Positions 1 through 9,000 of a stretch of DNA of 20,412 nucleotides are shown here, in pieces. This DNA is from Prevotella sp. CAG:755 (lineage in GTDB: Bacteria; Bacteroidota; Bacteroidia; Bacteroidales; Bacteroidaceae): positions 18,070-38,481 of the forward strand of contig HF989171.1 of the NCBI GenBank assembly GCA_000431275.1, given 5' to 3'. Each line of letters opens with the position of its first letter. The stretch's first letter is position 1. The notes below the pieces were generated by a model. The model was not told the origin of the DNA. It worked only from the letters and a program-made list of their open reading frames with translations, and searched no databases. A program made the translations under genes and the position numbers.

Positions 1-1
1 C

Positions 2-1726
2 CTGGCCGACCGCCTGCTCGAACGCACCGGTACCATCAAGGTGACCGAAGGGCAGATGCTCGACGACATGGACTTGGAACGCGAGCGAGGCATCACGATT
101 AAAAGCCACGCCATTCAGATGAATTACGAGATGGACGGCGAAACGTATACGCTCAACCTGATTGACACTCCGGGCCATGTGGACTTCGCCTATGAGGTGA
201 GCCGCAGTATCGCCGCCTGCGAGGGCTGCCTGCTTGTGGTCGACGCCACGCAAGGCGTGCAGGCACAGACCATCTCGAACCTTTACATGGCCATTGAGCA
301 CGACCTCGAAATCATCCCCGTGCTTAACAAGTGTGACATGGCCAACGCCATGCCCGAGGAGGTGGAAGACGAAATCATCGAGTTGTTGGGCTGCAAACGT
401 GAAGAAATCATCCGTGCGTCCGGCAAGACCGGCATGGGGGTCGACGACATCCTCCGTGCCGTCGTGGAGCGTATCCCCTGCCCCACGGGCGACGAGAACG
501 CCCCGCTGCAAGCCCTCATCTTTGACAGCGTGTTCAACTCGTTCCGCGGCATCATTGCCTACTTCAAGATTGTCAACGGCTCGATCCGCCAAGGGGAGCA
601 AGTGGAGTTTATCAACACGAAGAAGAAATATACGGCCGACGAGGTCGGTGTGTTGAAAATGGACCTTGTGCCGCGCAAAGTGCTTCATTGCGGCGATGTG
701 GGTTATATCGTAAGCGGCATAAAGACGGCTACCGAAGTCAAGGTCGGCGACACGATTACCTCCGTCAGCAATCCGTGTAAGGAAGCTATCGCCGGCTTTG
801 AGGAAGTGAAGCCGATGGTCTTTGCCGGCGTCTACCCCATTGAGACCGAAGACTTCGAAAACCTGCGCGCCAGCCTTGAAAAACTCCAGCTCAACGACGC
901 CTCATTGACATTCCAGCCCGAGTCGTCCGTAGCCTTGGGCTTCGGCTTCCGCTGCGGCTTCCTCGGTTTGCTCCATATGGAAATTATCCAGGAGCGTCTT
1001 GACCGCGAATTCAACATGAACGTCATCACGACGGTCCCGAACGTCAGCTATCACATTTATGACAAGCACGGGAACATGAAAGAGGTGCATAATCCGGCTG
1101 GAATGCCCGATGCCACGGAGATAGACCATATTGAAGAACCTTATATCCGTGCCTCAATCATCACCCTGACCGACTATATCGGACCGATCATGACCCTGTG
1201 TCTCGGCAAGCGGGGCGAGCTCGTCAAGCAGGAGTACGTATCGGGCGGACGTGTCGAGATATATTATGACATGCCGCTGGCCGAAATCGTGATCGACTTT
1301 TACGACAAACTGAAATCTATCTCGAAAGGCTACGCCTCGTTCGATTATCACCCCTTGGAGTTCCGTCCGTCGAAGCTGGTCAAACTTGACATCCTGCTCA
1401 ACGGCGAACCGGTCGATGCCCTGTCGACTCTGACGCATGTGGACAACTCGGTGACTTTCGGGCGACGCATGTGCGAGAAGCTGAAAGAGCTCCTGCCGCG
1501 CCAGCAGTTCGACATCGCCATCCAGGCTGCCATCGGGGCAAAAATCATAGCCCGTGAAACCGTAAAACAAGTGCGCAAGGATGTGACGGCAAAGTGCTAC
1601 GGCGGCGACATCAGCCGTAAGCGCAAGCTTTTGGAGAAGCAGAAGCGCGGCAAGAAGCGCATGAAAGAGATCGGGAACGTCCAAGTGCCGCAAAAGGCTT
1701 TCTTGGCGGTCTTGAAACTGGATTAA
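2..1726 (+). CDS. lepA: Elongation factor 4 / LepA GTPase (5' end cut by window)
   Basis: LepA (EF-4) is a ribosome-associated translational GTPase, proposed to back-translocate ribosomes or assist ribosome biogenesis. The reading frame is open from the first bases, where [10 protein letters not shown] matches the segment just after the P-loop, so roughly 20 N-terminal residues including the G1 loop lie outside the window. Visible G motifs are G2 (RERGITIK), G3 (DTPGH, about nt 164-178), G4 (NKCD, about nt 326-337) and an SGKTG-like G5. Domain II, the EF-G-like domains III/V ([13 protein letters not shown]) and the LepA-specific C-terminal domain follow. The end, [20 protein letters not shown], is the family hallmark and separates it from EF-G, TetM or TypA. 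The 574 visible residues fit a full length near 595. It is convergent with the pseudouridine synthase gene. No frameshift is seen. Confidence 0.97.
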   Translation: MADRLLERTGTIKVTEGQMLDDMDLERERGITIKSHAIQMNYEMDGETYTLNLIDTPGHVDFAYEVSRSIAACEGCLLVVDATQGVQAQTISNLYMAIEHDLEIIPVLNKCDMANAMPEEVEDEIIELLGCKREEIIRASGKTGMGVDDILRAVVERIPCPTGDENAPLQALIFDSVFNSFRGIIAYFKIVNGSIRQGEQVEFINTKKKYTADEVGVLKMDLVPRKVLHCGDVGYIVSGIKTATEVKVGDTITSVSNPCKEAIAGFEEVKPMVFAGVYPIETEDFENLRASLEKLQLNDASLTFQPESSVALGFGFRCGFLGLLHMEIIQERLDREFNMNVITTVPNVSYHIYDKHGNMKEVHNPAGMPDATEIDHIEEPYIRASIITLTDYIGPIMTLCLGKRGELVKQEYVSGGRVEIYYDMPLAEIVIDFYDKLKSISKGYASFDYHPLEFRPSKLVKLDILLNGEPVDALSTLTHVDNSVTFGRRMCEKLKELLPRQQFDIAIQAAIGAKIIARETVKQVRKDVTAKCYGGDISRKRKLLEKQKRGKKRMKEIGNVQVPQKAFLAVLKLD

Positions 1727-1749
1727 AAGTACCCGTAACCGGAAAAGGG

Positions 1750-1790
1750 AAAGGCGACGCCTGCAAGCGCCGCCTTTTCTTATTTGCTTT
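1750..1790 (+). terminator. Intrinsic terminator after lepA, probably bidirectional
   Basis: Arms AAAGGCG (1750-1756) and CGCCTTT (1771-1777) pair perfectly. After one A/C mismatch, CGC/GCG extends the stem, closing a six-base loop (1761-1766). A T-rich run follows on the plus strand, as expected for lepA. The reverse strand also has a T-rich flank (CTTTCCCTTTT), so it may serve the convergent minus-strand operon as well. The hairpin lies 23 bases after the lepA stop and just past the stop of the convergent gene. Confidence 0.75.
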
Positions 1791-2667
1791 TTTTGACCGC
1801 CTCAACGAACTGAGCGGGGACGGGAGTCTCGAATTTCATCAGCTCGCCTGTGATGGGATGATAGAAGTTGAGCCGGAAAGCGTGAAGCGCCAGACGGTGG
1901 ACGGGGTCGGCGCCGTTGCCGTACTTCACGTCGCCGCAAACGGGGTGGCCGAGCACCTGCATGTGCACGCGTATCTGGTTCTTGCGCCCGGTAAGCAGCT
2001 TGAGCTCGACAAGAGAGTAGCGTTCGCCAGTGCGGATGGTTTTATAACGTGTACAGGCGTACTTGCCCCCGTTGTCGGTTGGTGAGGAATAGGTGATGTA
2101 GGCCTTGTTGTCTTTCAGCCAGCTTTCGATTTCTCCGTCGGGCGGGTCGAGTTTTCCGTCGACAAGGGCCACATAGCGGCGGTCGGTCACGATGTCATGC
2201 CAGTTGTGCTCAAGGATTTGCTCGGCTTCCATCGTTTTCGCGTAAATCATGAGCCCCGACGTCTCGCGGTCAAGCCGGTGGACGACATGCGCCCGGCAAC
2301 GGCTGTGATGGGCTTGGAAATAGTTGTCGAGCACTTTCTTGACGCAATAGCTGTTTGTGCCCGAAGCCATCGAGAGGATGCCGTTGGCCTTGTCGATGAC
2401 AACGAGATGGTCGTCTTCGTAGACGAGGCGCACAAAGCGGTTTTTCAGTTCCGCCCGGTCGGGGCGCATGCGCACTTCGACGACTTGGCCAGGCCGGAGA
2501 GGATGGTCGAATTGCGAGACGCGGCGACGATCCACTTGGACGCTACCTGCGAGGATGGCTTTCGCCTTGTTGCGGCTGATGCCGTCAAAGGCTTTCATGA
2601 GGAACGGAAGCAGTGTGGTGGCCTCCTTGACGATGAACTTGCGGTTCTGGGGCTTGCGGTGGGGCAT
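1780..2667 (-). CDS. RluA-family RNA pseudouridine synthase
   Basis: This 295-residue enzyme should isomerise specific uridines in rRNA (or tRNA) to pseudouridine. An N-terminal S4-like RNA-binding segment (about residues 16-66: LLPFLMKAFDGISRNKAKAI) precedes the catalytic domain. The RluA signature HRLDRETSG is at 130-138, with D133 as the expected catalytic aspartate. The later block KNQIRVHMQVLGHPVCGDVKYG is also typical of the family. S4 plus this core is the RluC/RluD layout, but the exact target uridine cannot be read from sequence, so no symbol is given. It starts 12 bases after the stop of cca on the same strand and is probably co-transcribed with it, forming a small RNA-maturation operon. 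Length is normal for the family and all motifs are intact. Confidence 0.93.
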   Translation of the reverse strand: MPHRKPQNRKFIVKEATTLLPFLMKAFDGISRNKAKAILAGSVQVDRRRVSQFDHPLRPGQVVEVRMRPDRAELKNRFVRLVYEDDHLVVIDKANGILSMASGTNSYCVKKVLDNYFQAHHSRCRAHVVHRLDRETSGLMIYAKTMEAEQILEHNWHDIVTDRRYVALVDGKLDPPDGEIESWLKDNKAYITYSSPTDNGGKYACTRYKTIRTGERYSLVELKLLTGRKNQIRVHMQVLGHPVCGDVKYGNGADPVHRLALHAFRLNFYHPITGELMKFETPVPAQFVEAVKKSK

Positions 2668-2679
2668 GGCTCTGTGGGG

Positions 2680-4122
2680 TTATTGGCTTTGTGTCACGGG
2701 GGTGAGCCCATGGCTGGCAGCCTGTTCGATGACGAAACGCAGGGCGGCAGCGTGCTCGTTGGGCACTTTCCCGTCGAGGATGGCATCTTTCAGGGCGGTT
2801 TTGAGCGCGCCCACTTCGCGGCAGGGCGTAAGGTTGAAGAGGCGCATGATTTCTTCGCCATCAACGGGTGGCTGGAAGTTGCGTATACGGTCTTTTTCTT
2901 CAATGTCGACCAGTTTCTGGCGGACAAGCTTGAAGTTGTTCAGGAAGTTCTTTTTGCGCTGCTCGTTCTTGCTGGTGATGTCGGCCTCGCAAAGGAGCAT
3001 GAGATCGTCGATGTCGTCTCCGGCCTCGAAGAGCAGACGGCGCACAGCGCTGTCGGTCACTTCGTCGTCGGCAATGGCGATGGGACGCATGTGGAGGTCG
3101 ACCAGTTTTTTCACATACTTCATCCGTTCGTCGAGTGGCAGTTTCAGGCGGCGGAACAGAGCGGGAATCATCTTTGCCCCGAGGAAGTTGTGGTTGTGGA
3201 ACGTCCATCCGGCGGCCGGTTCCCAGCGTTTGCTGCGCGGCTTGCCGATATCATGGAGCAGGGCTGCCCACCGGAGCCATAGGTTGTCACTGCGGCGCGA
3301 TACGTTGTCGAGCACTTCGAGCGTGTGGTAGAAATTGTTTTTGTGTGAGCGGCCGCCACGCGTTTCGACACAGTCGAGGGCCATCAGTTCGGGCAGGATG
3401 AGTTCAAGCAGGCCGCAGTCGTGCAGGGCGGTGAAGCCTACTGACGGATAGGGCGAGAGCATGATTTTGTTCAGCTCGTCGATGATTCGCTCCCCGCTGA
3501 TGATGCCGATGCGTTCGCGGTTGCGTGTGAGGGCGTCGAACGTGTCCGGGGCAATCTGAAAGTCGAGCTGTGTGGCGAAGCGCACGCAGCGCATCATCCG
3601 CAAGGGGTCGTCGCTGAATGTGACGTCGGGATCGAGCGGCGTGCGGATGAGGCGGCGTCTGAGGTCGCCTACCCCGTCGAACGGGTCGACAAGGTCGCCC
3701 AAGCGTGGCAGGTTCAGGCAGATGGCCATGGCGTTGATGGTGAAGTCGCGGCGGTTCTGGTCGTCTTCGAGTGTGCCGTCCTCAACGATAGGCTTGCGTG
3801 AGTCGTGGCTGTAACTCTCGCGGCGTGCTCCCACAAACTCCACCTCGTGCTGGCGGAACTTCACTTGGGCCGTGCCGAAGTGGCGGAAAACAGCCAAGTG
3901 GGCTCCGGTGCCAAGGTCAGCCGCGAACGCCTCGGCCATCTGAATCCCGCTCCCGACGACGACGACGTCGATGTCGTTTGTGGGGCGTTCCAGAAAAAGG
4001 TCGCGCACGTATCCCCCAACCAGATAGCATTCCAAGCCCAGACGGTCGGCCGTCTGGGTTAGTTGGCGGAAAAGCTGGGTGTCGATCAGCCGTAGGATCT
4101 GTTTTCGGGTCAGTTCTCTCAT
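2680..4122 (-). CDS. cca: CCA tRNA nucleotidyltransferase with C-terminal HD domain
   Basis: The protein adds or repairs the 3'-CCA end of tRNAs. The 480 residues start with a polymerase-beta-like nucleotidyltransferase head. It has the GG-x3-RD motif at G36-G37/R40-D41 (LVGGYVRDLF) and the metal-binding pair D50/D52 (NDIDVVV). The RRDFTINAMA nucleotide-recognition motif lies at about 124-133, followed by the neck (DDPLRMMRCVRFA). A C-terminal HD phosphohydrolase-like domain includes H266, H290-D291 (LLHDIGK) and H309 (HNHNFLG). HD-fused class II enzymes of this length are usual in Bacteroidetes. Poly(A) polymerase is the main alternative, but the HD fusion and context favour CCA-adding activity. 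Two candidate -7 elements lie just upstream, and the gene is divergent from the lipoprotein gene at 4206. Confidence 0.95.
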   Translation of the reverse strand: MRELTRKQILRLIDTQLFRQLTQTADRLGLECYLVGGYVRDLFLERPTNDIDVVVVGSGIQMAEAFAADLGTGAHLAVFRHFGTAQVKFRQHEVEFVGARRESYSHDSRKPIVEDGTLEDDQNRRDFTINAMAICLNLPRLGDLVDPFDGVGDLRRRLIRTPLDPDVTFSDDPLRMMRCVRFATQLDFQIAPDTFDALTRNRERIGIISGERIIDELNKIMLSPYPSVGFTALHDCGLLELILPELMALDCVETRGGRSHKNNFYHTLEVLDNVSRRSDNLWLRWAALLHDIGKPRSKRWEPAAGWTFHNHNFLGAKMIPALFRRLKLPLDERMKYVKKLVDLHMRPIAIADDEVTDSAVRRLLFEAGDDIDDLMLLCEADITSKNEQRKKNFLNNFKLVRQKLVDIEEKDRIRNFQPPVDGEEIMRLFNLTPCREVGALKTALKDAILDGKVPNEHAAALRFVIEQAASHGLTPVTQSQ

Positions 4123-4141
4123 TTCGCGCGTATTCGGCCTG

Positions 4142-4158
4142 CAAAATTAGCAAACTTA
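4142..4158 (-). promoter_or_regulatory. Candidate Bacteroidetes -7 elements for the cca operon
   Basis: On the minus strand TAAGTTTG (4158-4151) and TAATTTTG (4149-4142) both match the Bacteroidetes -7 consensus TAnnTTTG. They lie 20-36 bases upstream of the cca start, inside the 83-base divergent gap. I see no convincing -33 TTTG at the usual spacing, so which one is used is unknown. Confidence 0.5.
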
Positions 4159-4171
4159 TCCGAATTATTCG

Positions 4172-4179
4172 TACTTTTA
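4172..4179 (+). promoter_or_regulatory. Weak candidate -7 element for the lipoprotein gene
   Basis: TACTTTTA is one base off the TAnnTTTG consensus and lies 26 bases before the ATG at 4206, in the gap shared with the divergent cca promoter. No clear -33 box is visible. The assignment rests on position and near-consensus only. Confidence 0.3.
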
Positions 4180-4205
4180 CAGCCCAAAGAGTAGAAGCCA
4201 CGAAC

Positions 4206-4604
4206 ATGAAACACTTCTTGTTAGCCCTTGCCGTGGGGCTTTCCGTCACGGCCTGCAAGAACGAGCCTTCGCCCGAGGACATAGGCAATGATTATTTATC
4301 GCGCGCGCGTGTGCAACTGAAAGCGAACGATTACGACGCCGCGCGCCAGGAAATTAAGCGGCTGCGCGAGGAAGTGCCGCGGGCGTTCAATGCCCGCGAA
4401 GCCGGAATCCTACTGATGGATTCCATCAATCTTGCCGAGGCTCAGGAGGAGTTGCACCGCATCGACAGCATCATGCGCGTAACGCCCCAAACGGACAAAA
4501 TCGGGTCCGACACGATGAGCAATCATTTTGACAACGCATGCCAAAAAGTCAAGTTCTACCAGCGGAAGCTGCAACTTGACCGAAAGAAACGCGAGCAGCA
4601 CTAA
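4206..4604 (+). CDS. Small predicted lipoprotein with TPR-like helices
   Basis: A 132-residue protein with a short lipoprotein signal peptide: MKHF, then a hydrophobic stretch ending in LSVTAC before KNE. The predicted acylated Cys is near residue 18, with no Asp at +2. The mature part is helical and charged. The segment around GNDYLSRARVQLKANDYDAA and the following helices resembles one to two TPR-like repeats (small residue, Tyr, Ala spacing, then Pro), then a Lys/Arg-rich end. The frame is open upstream to 3798, but that part is the reverse of cca; the signal peptide and promoter position fix the start at 4206. Function is unknown. Resemblance to short TPR-type lipoproteins of Bacteroidales is my impression from composition. 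It is followed by a strong hairpin, so it is probably monocistronic. Confidence 0.8.
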   Translation: MKHFLLALAVGLSVTACKNEPSPEDIGNDYLSRARVQLKANDYDAARQEIKRLREEVPRAFNAREAGILLMDSINLAEAQEELHRIDSIMRVTPQTDKIGSDTMSNHFDNACQKVKFYQRKLQLDRKKREQH

Positions 4605-4633
4605 GCCTTTTCTGTCCGCCAAGGATTAAGGAT

Positions 4634-4699
4634 AATGGGGACTACTTCCGTCTTGCACAGTCGCAGTGACAGAAAAGACGGAGGCAGTTCCCATTTTTT
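4634..4699 (+). terminator. Long hairpin with T-run after the lipoprotein gene
   Basis: Arms at 4634-4654 and 4675-4695 are 21 bases each and complementary apart from one A/C mismatch and two G-U pairs. The loop is 20 bases. A run of T follows directly (4694-4699), giving a typical intrinsic terminator 30 bases after the lipoprotein stop. Parts of the arms and loop can also pair elsewhere (see findings), so it may be more than a simple terminator. Confidence 0.65.
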
Positions 4700-4740
4700 C
4701 TGTCGCTACTCCCCATTTGCCATCTGCTACTCGTCAAATT

Positions 4741-4776
4741 CGTGCCGTGCCTGTTAACAATAACTAAGAGGGCACG
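4741..4776. repeat. Short inverted repeat with doubled left arm
   Basis: CGTGCC occurs twice, in tandem overlap (4741-4746 and 4746-4751). GGCACG at 4771-4776 is the perfect complement of either copy. A GTTAAC palindrome sits between the arms. It lies about 40 bases upstream of the efflux promoter. It could be a weak second hairpin (a C/T-rich run follows) or a protein-binding site; nothing decides between these. Confidence 0.35.
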
Positions 4777-4817
4777 CTTTCTTTCCAAAAACTATTCTCG
4801 TTATTTTAGTTTTGAAG

Positions 4818-4825
4818 TAACTTTG
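4818..4825 (+). promoter_or_regulatory. Promoter -7 element of the RND efflux operon
   Basis: TAACTTTG is an exact match to the Bacteroidetes -7 consensus TAnnTTTG, in an A/T-rich stretch. Transcription would begin near 4830-4833, leaving an 80-base leader before the adaptor ATG at 4912. The expected -33 TTTG is not obvious at 19-21 bases upstream, which could mean the promoter needs activation. It is the best promoter candidate in the gap. Confidence 0.55.
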
Positions 4826-4833
4826 CAGCGGTT

Positions 4834-4850
4834 TGGCCTGCTGTCGGCCA
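4834..4850. promoter_or_regulatory. Inverted repeat at the predicted efflux transcription start
   Basis: TGGCC-N7-GGCCA is a perfect 5-bp inverted repeat starting 9 bases after the -7 element. It therefore covers the predicted transcription start. The place suits a repressor operator, but the arms are short and it could equally be a leader hairpin. Confidence 0.35.
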
Positions 4851-4911
4851 GTCAGTTAAGAAATCATAACGAAGGAGATAAATAAAAATCAAACAGACAA
4901 TTTCAAGTTTT

Positions 4912-6066
4912 ATGAAGAGTAGAATTGCTTATTTGACGCTTTGCCTGGCCCTTGTAGGGTGCGGCAACAAAACGCAAATTCCCCAAGCCAGCAACGAGTA
5001 TGCGGTGAGGGAAATCAAGACGACGGAGTGCAACCTGAGCACGTCTTATCCCGCCACGATCAAGGGTATCCAAGACATTGAAATCCGTCCGAAGGTTTCG
5101 GGCTTCATTACGAAAGTGCATGTCGACGAGGGCGATTTTGTCCGTCGGGGCCAGGTGCTCTTCTCCATCGACCGTGTGCAGTACGAAGCCGCAGTGAAGT
5201 CAGCCGAGGCTGCCGTACGCGTGGCCCGCACCGCAGTCAGCACGCAGAAACTCACAGTGAAGAACAAAAAAATGCTGCATGAGAAGAAAATCATCAGCGA
5301 CTACGATATGGAAATGGCAGAGAACCAGCTCGCCTCGGCAGAGGCTGAGCTCGCTTCGGCACGTGCCCAGCTGATCGACGCACGGAACAACCTGTCGTTC
5401 TGCTCGGTGACGAGTCCGTCGGACGGTGTCGTGGGCACGATCCCCTACCGCGTCGGTAGCCTCGTGAGCTCGACGACGGCAGAGGCGCTGACCACCGTGT
5501 CGAACATCTCGAAGATGTATGTTTACTTTTCAATGACCGAAAAACAACTCCTCGAATACACGAAAGGCACCGATGGCGTGAAGGGAGCCTTGGCCGCTAT
5601 CCCCGCTGTCAGCCTGCAACTGGCCGACGGTTCGACCTACAACCAGACGGGCAAGGTGACGAACGTAAGCGGCGTCATCGACATCGCGACCGGGTCTGTC
5701 AGCATGCGCGCCACGTTCGACAATCCTCAGAAAATCCTGCGAAGCGGCGGGTCCGGTTCGGTCGTTTTCCCCATCCACATGGATAACGCTATTCTCGTTC
5801 CGCAGAAAGCTACGTATGAAATCCAGGACAAGCACTTCGTTTACGTAGTCGGTAAGGACAACAAGGTGAAGAACACTGAAATCACGGTTCTCCCCCAGAA
5901 CGACGGCACAAACTTCGTGGTGACCGGCGGTCTGAAAGCCGGCGAGCGTATCGTGGTCGAAGGCGTCAATACGCTTTCCGACGGCATGGCCATCAAGCCT
6001 ATCTCCGAAGCCCAGTCGGTAGCCAACCGTCGCAACTCAGCCGCCCAAAGCGCCGCACAGAAGTAA
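4912..6066 (+). CDS. RND efflux periplasmic adaptor (membrane fusion) lipoprotein
   Basis: This is the AcrA/MexA-type subunit that links the inner-membrane pump to the outer-membrane channel. The 384 residues start with a lipoprotein signal (LALVGC, predicted acylated C17). Two half-lipoyl segments follow at about 50-86 (GFITKVHVDEGDFVRRGQVL) and 163-186 (SVTSPSDGVVGTIPYRVGS). They flank an alpha-helical hairpin at about 88-162, rich in Ala, Glu and Lys. Beta-barrel and membrane-proximal domains follow (VLVPQKATYEIQDKHFVYVV). Length is usual for the family. It is the first gene of the efflux operon, 32 bases before the pump. An AGGAG-like sequence lies near 4872 but is too far from the ATG to act as its ribosome site; the signal peptide fixes the start. 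The substrate cannot be inferred. Confidence 0.95.
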   Translation: MKSRIAYLTLCLALVGCGNKTQIPQASNEYAVREIKTTECNLSTSYPATIKGIQDIEIRPKVSGFITKVHVDEGDFVRRGQVLFSIDRVQYEAAVKSAEAAVRVARTAVSTQKLTVKNKKMLHEKKIISDYDMEMAENQLASAEAELASARAQLIDARNNLSFCSVTSPSDGVVGTIPYRVGSLVSSTTAEALTTVSNISKMYVYFSMTEKQLLEYTKGTDGVKGALAAIPAVSLQLADGSTYNQTGKVTNVSGVIDIATGSVSMRATFDNPQKILRSGGSGSVVFPIHMDNAILVPQKATYEIQDKHFVYVVGKDNKVKNTEITVLPQNDGTNFVVTGGLKAGERIVVEGVNTLSDGMAIKPISEAQSVANRRNSAAQSAAQK

Positions 6067-6098
6067 AGTAGAAGTCTACAAACAGAACGACAAGAACA

Positions 6099-9000
6099 AT
6101 GAAGTTAGATAGATTTATCAACAGGCCGGTGCTGTCCACGGTGATCTCCATCGTGATAGTCATCCTCGGTGTCATCGGCCTTATCAGTATGCCGATCACG
6201 CAATATCCCGATATTGCGCCGCCTACTGTCCGCGTGTCGACCTCATATAACGGTGCGAGCGCCCAGACGGTGTTGAACAGCGTGATCGCTCCCTTGGAGG
6301 AGCAAATCAACGGCGTAGAGAACATGGACTACATGACCTCTTCGGCCACGAATACCGGTGAAGCCAGCATCACCATCACGTTCAAACAAGGTGTCGATCC
6401 CGACATGGCAGCGGTGAACGTGCAGAACCGCGTTTCGCGCGCACAAGGTTTGCTGCCTGCCGAGGTGACCCAGGTCGGCGTGACGACGAACAAACGCCAG
6501 AACAGTATGTTGATGGTGTTCTCCCTCGTCGATGAAGAGGACCAGTACACCGAAGAGTTCATCGAGAACTACGCCCAGATCAACGTTATCCCAGAAGTGA
6601 AGCGTGTTCCCGGTGTCGGCGACGCTATGGTGATGGGTGGTGACTACTCCATGCGCATCTGGCTCAAACCGGATGTCATGGCCCAGTACAAGCTCATGCC
6701 GAGCGACGTCTCGGCCGCCCTTGCCGAACAGAACATCGAAGCCTCGCCGGGTACGGTCGGCGAGCGTGAGAACCAGACGTTCCAGTACACTCTGCGTTAC
6801 AGAGGACGCCTCCAATCGCCTACGGAGTTTGAAAACATTGTCATCCGTGCGACGGAAGACGGCGAGGTGCTCCGCCTGAAAGACATCGCCCGCGTTGAGC
6901 TCGGTCGCCAGACTTATTCGTTTGCCAACCGTGTCAACGGTCACAAAGGTGTGTCGTCAATCGTTTACCAGACTGCTGGCTCAAACGCAACGGAGATTAT
7001 CCAAAACCTCGAAAAGCTGTTGGAAGATGCCGAGAAGACGTTGCCCCCTGGCATGTCTGTCGTCATCGCGCAGAACGCCAACGACTTCCTTTTCGCCTCA
7101 ATCCACGAAGTGCTCAAAACCTTGATCGAGGCCTTTATCCTCGTGTTCATCGTGGTTTACGTATTCTTGCAGGACTTCCGTTCGACGTTAATTCCAGCCA
7201 TAGCCATCCCAGTGGCCTTGATCGGTACGTTCTGCGTCCTTAACCTTATTGGGTTCAGCTTGAACTTGCTGACGCTTTGTGCCTTGATTTTGGCCATTGC
7301 CATTGTCGTCGACGACGCGATAGTCGTCGTCGAGGGCGTCCATGCGAAGCTTGATCAAGGATATAGGTCCTCCAAGAAGGCTTCCATCGACGCCATGAGC
7401 GAACTCGGCGGTGCCATCGTGTCCATCACGCTCGTCATGATGGCCGTGTTCATTCCTGTGAGCTTTATGCCCGGAACGTCCGGTACGTTCTACCGCCAGT
7501 TCGGTCTGACGATGGCCATCTCCATTGGTATCTCCGCGCTAAACGCCTTGACGCTTTCTCCGGCCCTCTGCGCCATCTTCTTGAAACCCCACTCAGAGGA
7601 AAAGAATAAGAAAATCAGCCTGATAGGGCGCTTCCACCGAGGGTTCAACGCATGGTACGATGTCCTGCTCCAAAAATACAAGAAGAACGTCGTCCACTTC
7701 ATTCAGCGTCCTTGGCTGTCGCTCGGTTTGGTAGTGCTTAGCATCGTGCTCCTCCTCTTCTTTATGAAAATCACGCCGACCGGTTTCGTTCCTAACGAAG
7801 ACACCGGAACGCTGATGGCGAGCGTCGACTTGCCTCCTGGCACGTCGCAAGACCGCACGGAAGAAGTCATGATGCAATTGGACAGCCTGATTGCTGCCAA
7901 CCCGGCCGTAGAAAGCCGCACGGTAATTTCTGGTTTCAGCTTCCTTGGAGGACAAGGTGCAAGCTACGGTTCGGTGATTGTTAAGCTTAAACCGTGGGAA
8001 GAGCGCTCCCTCGAACAAAACTCATCCGTTGTTTCGGGTATGCTCTATCTGCAAGCGCGCGATTTGATCAAGGATGCGCAGATCCTCGTCTTCGCACCGC
8101 CTATGATTCCCGGTTATAGCGTGTCGAACGGTTTTGAACTTAACATGCAGGATAAGACCGGTGGCGACCTCGATAAGTTCTATCAAGTGGTTCAGGACTT
8201 CATCGCAGAGTTGAAGAAACGCCCCGAGATTGCGTCGGCACAGACCTCGTTCAATCCGACGTTCCCGCAGTACATGATTGACATAGATGCAGCCGCATGT
8301 AAGAAGGCTGGGCTTACGCCGAACGACATCCTGACTACGCTGCAAGGTTACTACGGCGGTCTTTATGCCTCGAACTTCAACAGCTTCGGTAAACTCTACC
8401 GTGTGTACATACAGGCAGAACGCAGCGAACGTACAAACCTCGAATCGCTCAACAAGATTAAAGTGCGTAACGGCGACGAAATGGCGCCTATCACGCAGTT
8501 CATGAGCATCAAGCGTGTCTACGGTCCGGACAACATATCGCGTTTCAATATGTATACGTCTATGCAGGTCAACGGAACGCCCGCCGACGGATACACTTCC
8601 GGTCAGGCTATTCAAGCCATCGAAGAAGTTGCCGAGCAGACCCTTCCGACAGGTTATGGTTATGAGTTCTCGGGCATGACGCGTGAGGAACAAAGCACGA
8701 GCGGCAGTTCGACCGCCACGATTTTCATCCTCTGCTTTGTGTTCATCTACCTGTTGCTGAGCGCGCAGTACGAGAGCTATATTCTCCCATTGGCTGTGAT
8801 GTTGTCTATTCCGTTCGGCCTTTGTGGTAGCTTTATTTTCGTCCAGCTGATGGGTCTGGCCAACAATATCCTGCCTATCTTGGGAGCGGCTTCCAATAAT
8901 ATATATGTGCAGATCGCTATGATCATGTTGATTGGTCTGCTTGCGAAGAATGCCATCCTTATTGTTGAGTTCGCCCTCGATCGTCGCAAGATGGGCATGA

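Noticed and set aside
2197..3282. Plus-strand open frame of 361 codons
   Set aside because: It lies antisense to the clearly recognisable pseudouridine synthase and cca genes, spans their junction, has no recognisable motif and follows from their codon usage.
3798..4205. N-terminal extension of the small lipoprotein frame
   Set aside because: This part is antisense to cca and Arg/Ser/Pro-rich; the lipoprotein signal peptide begins at 4206.
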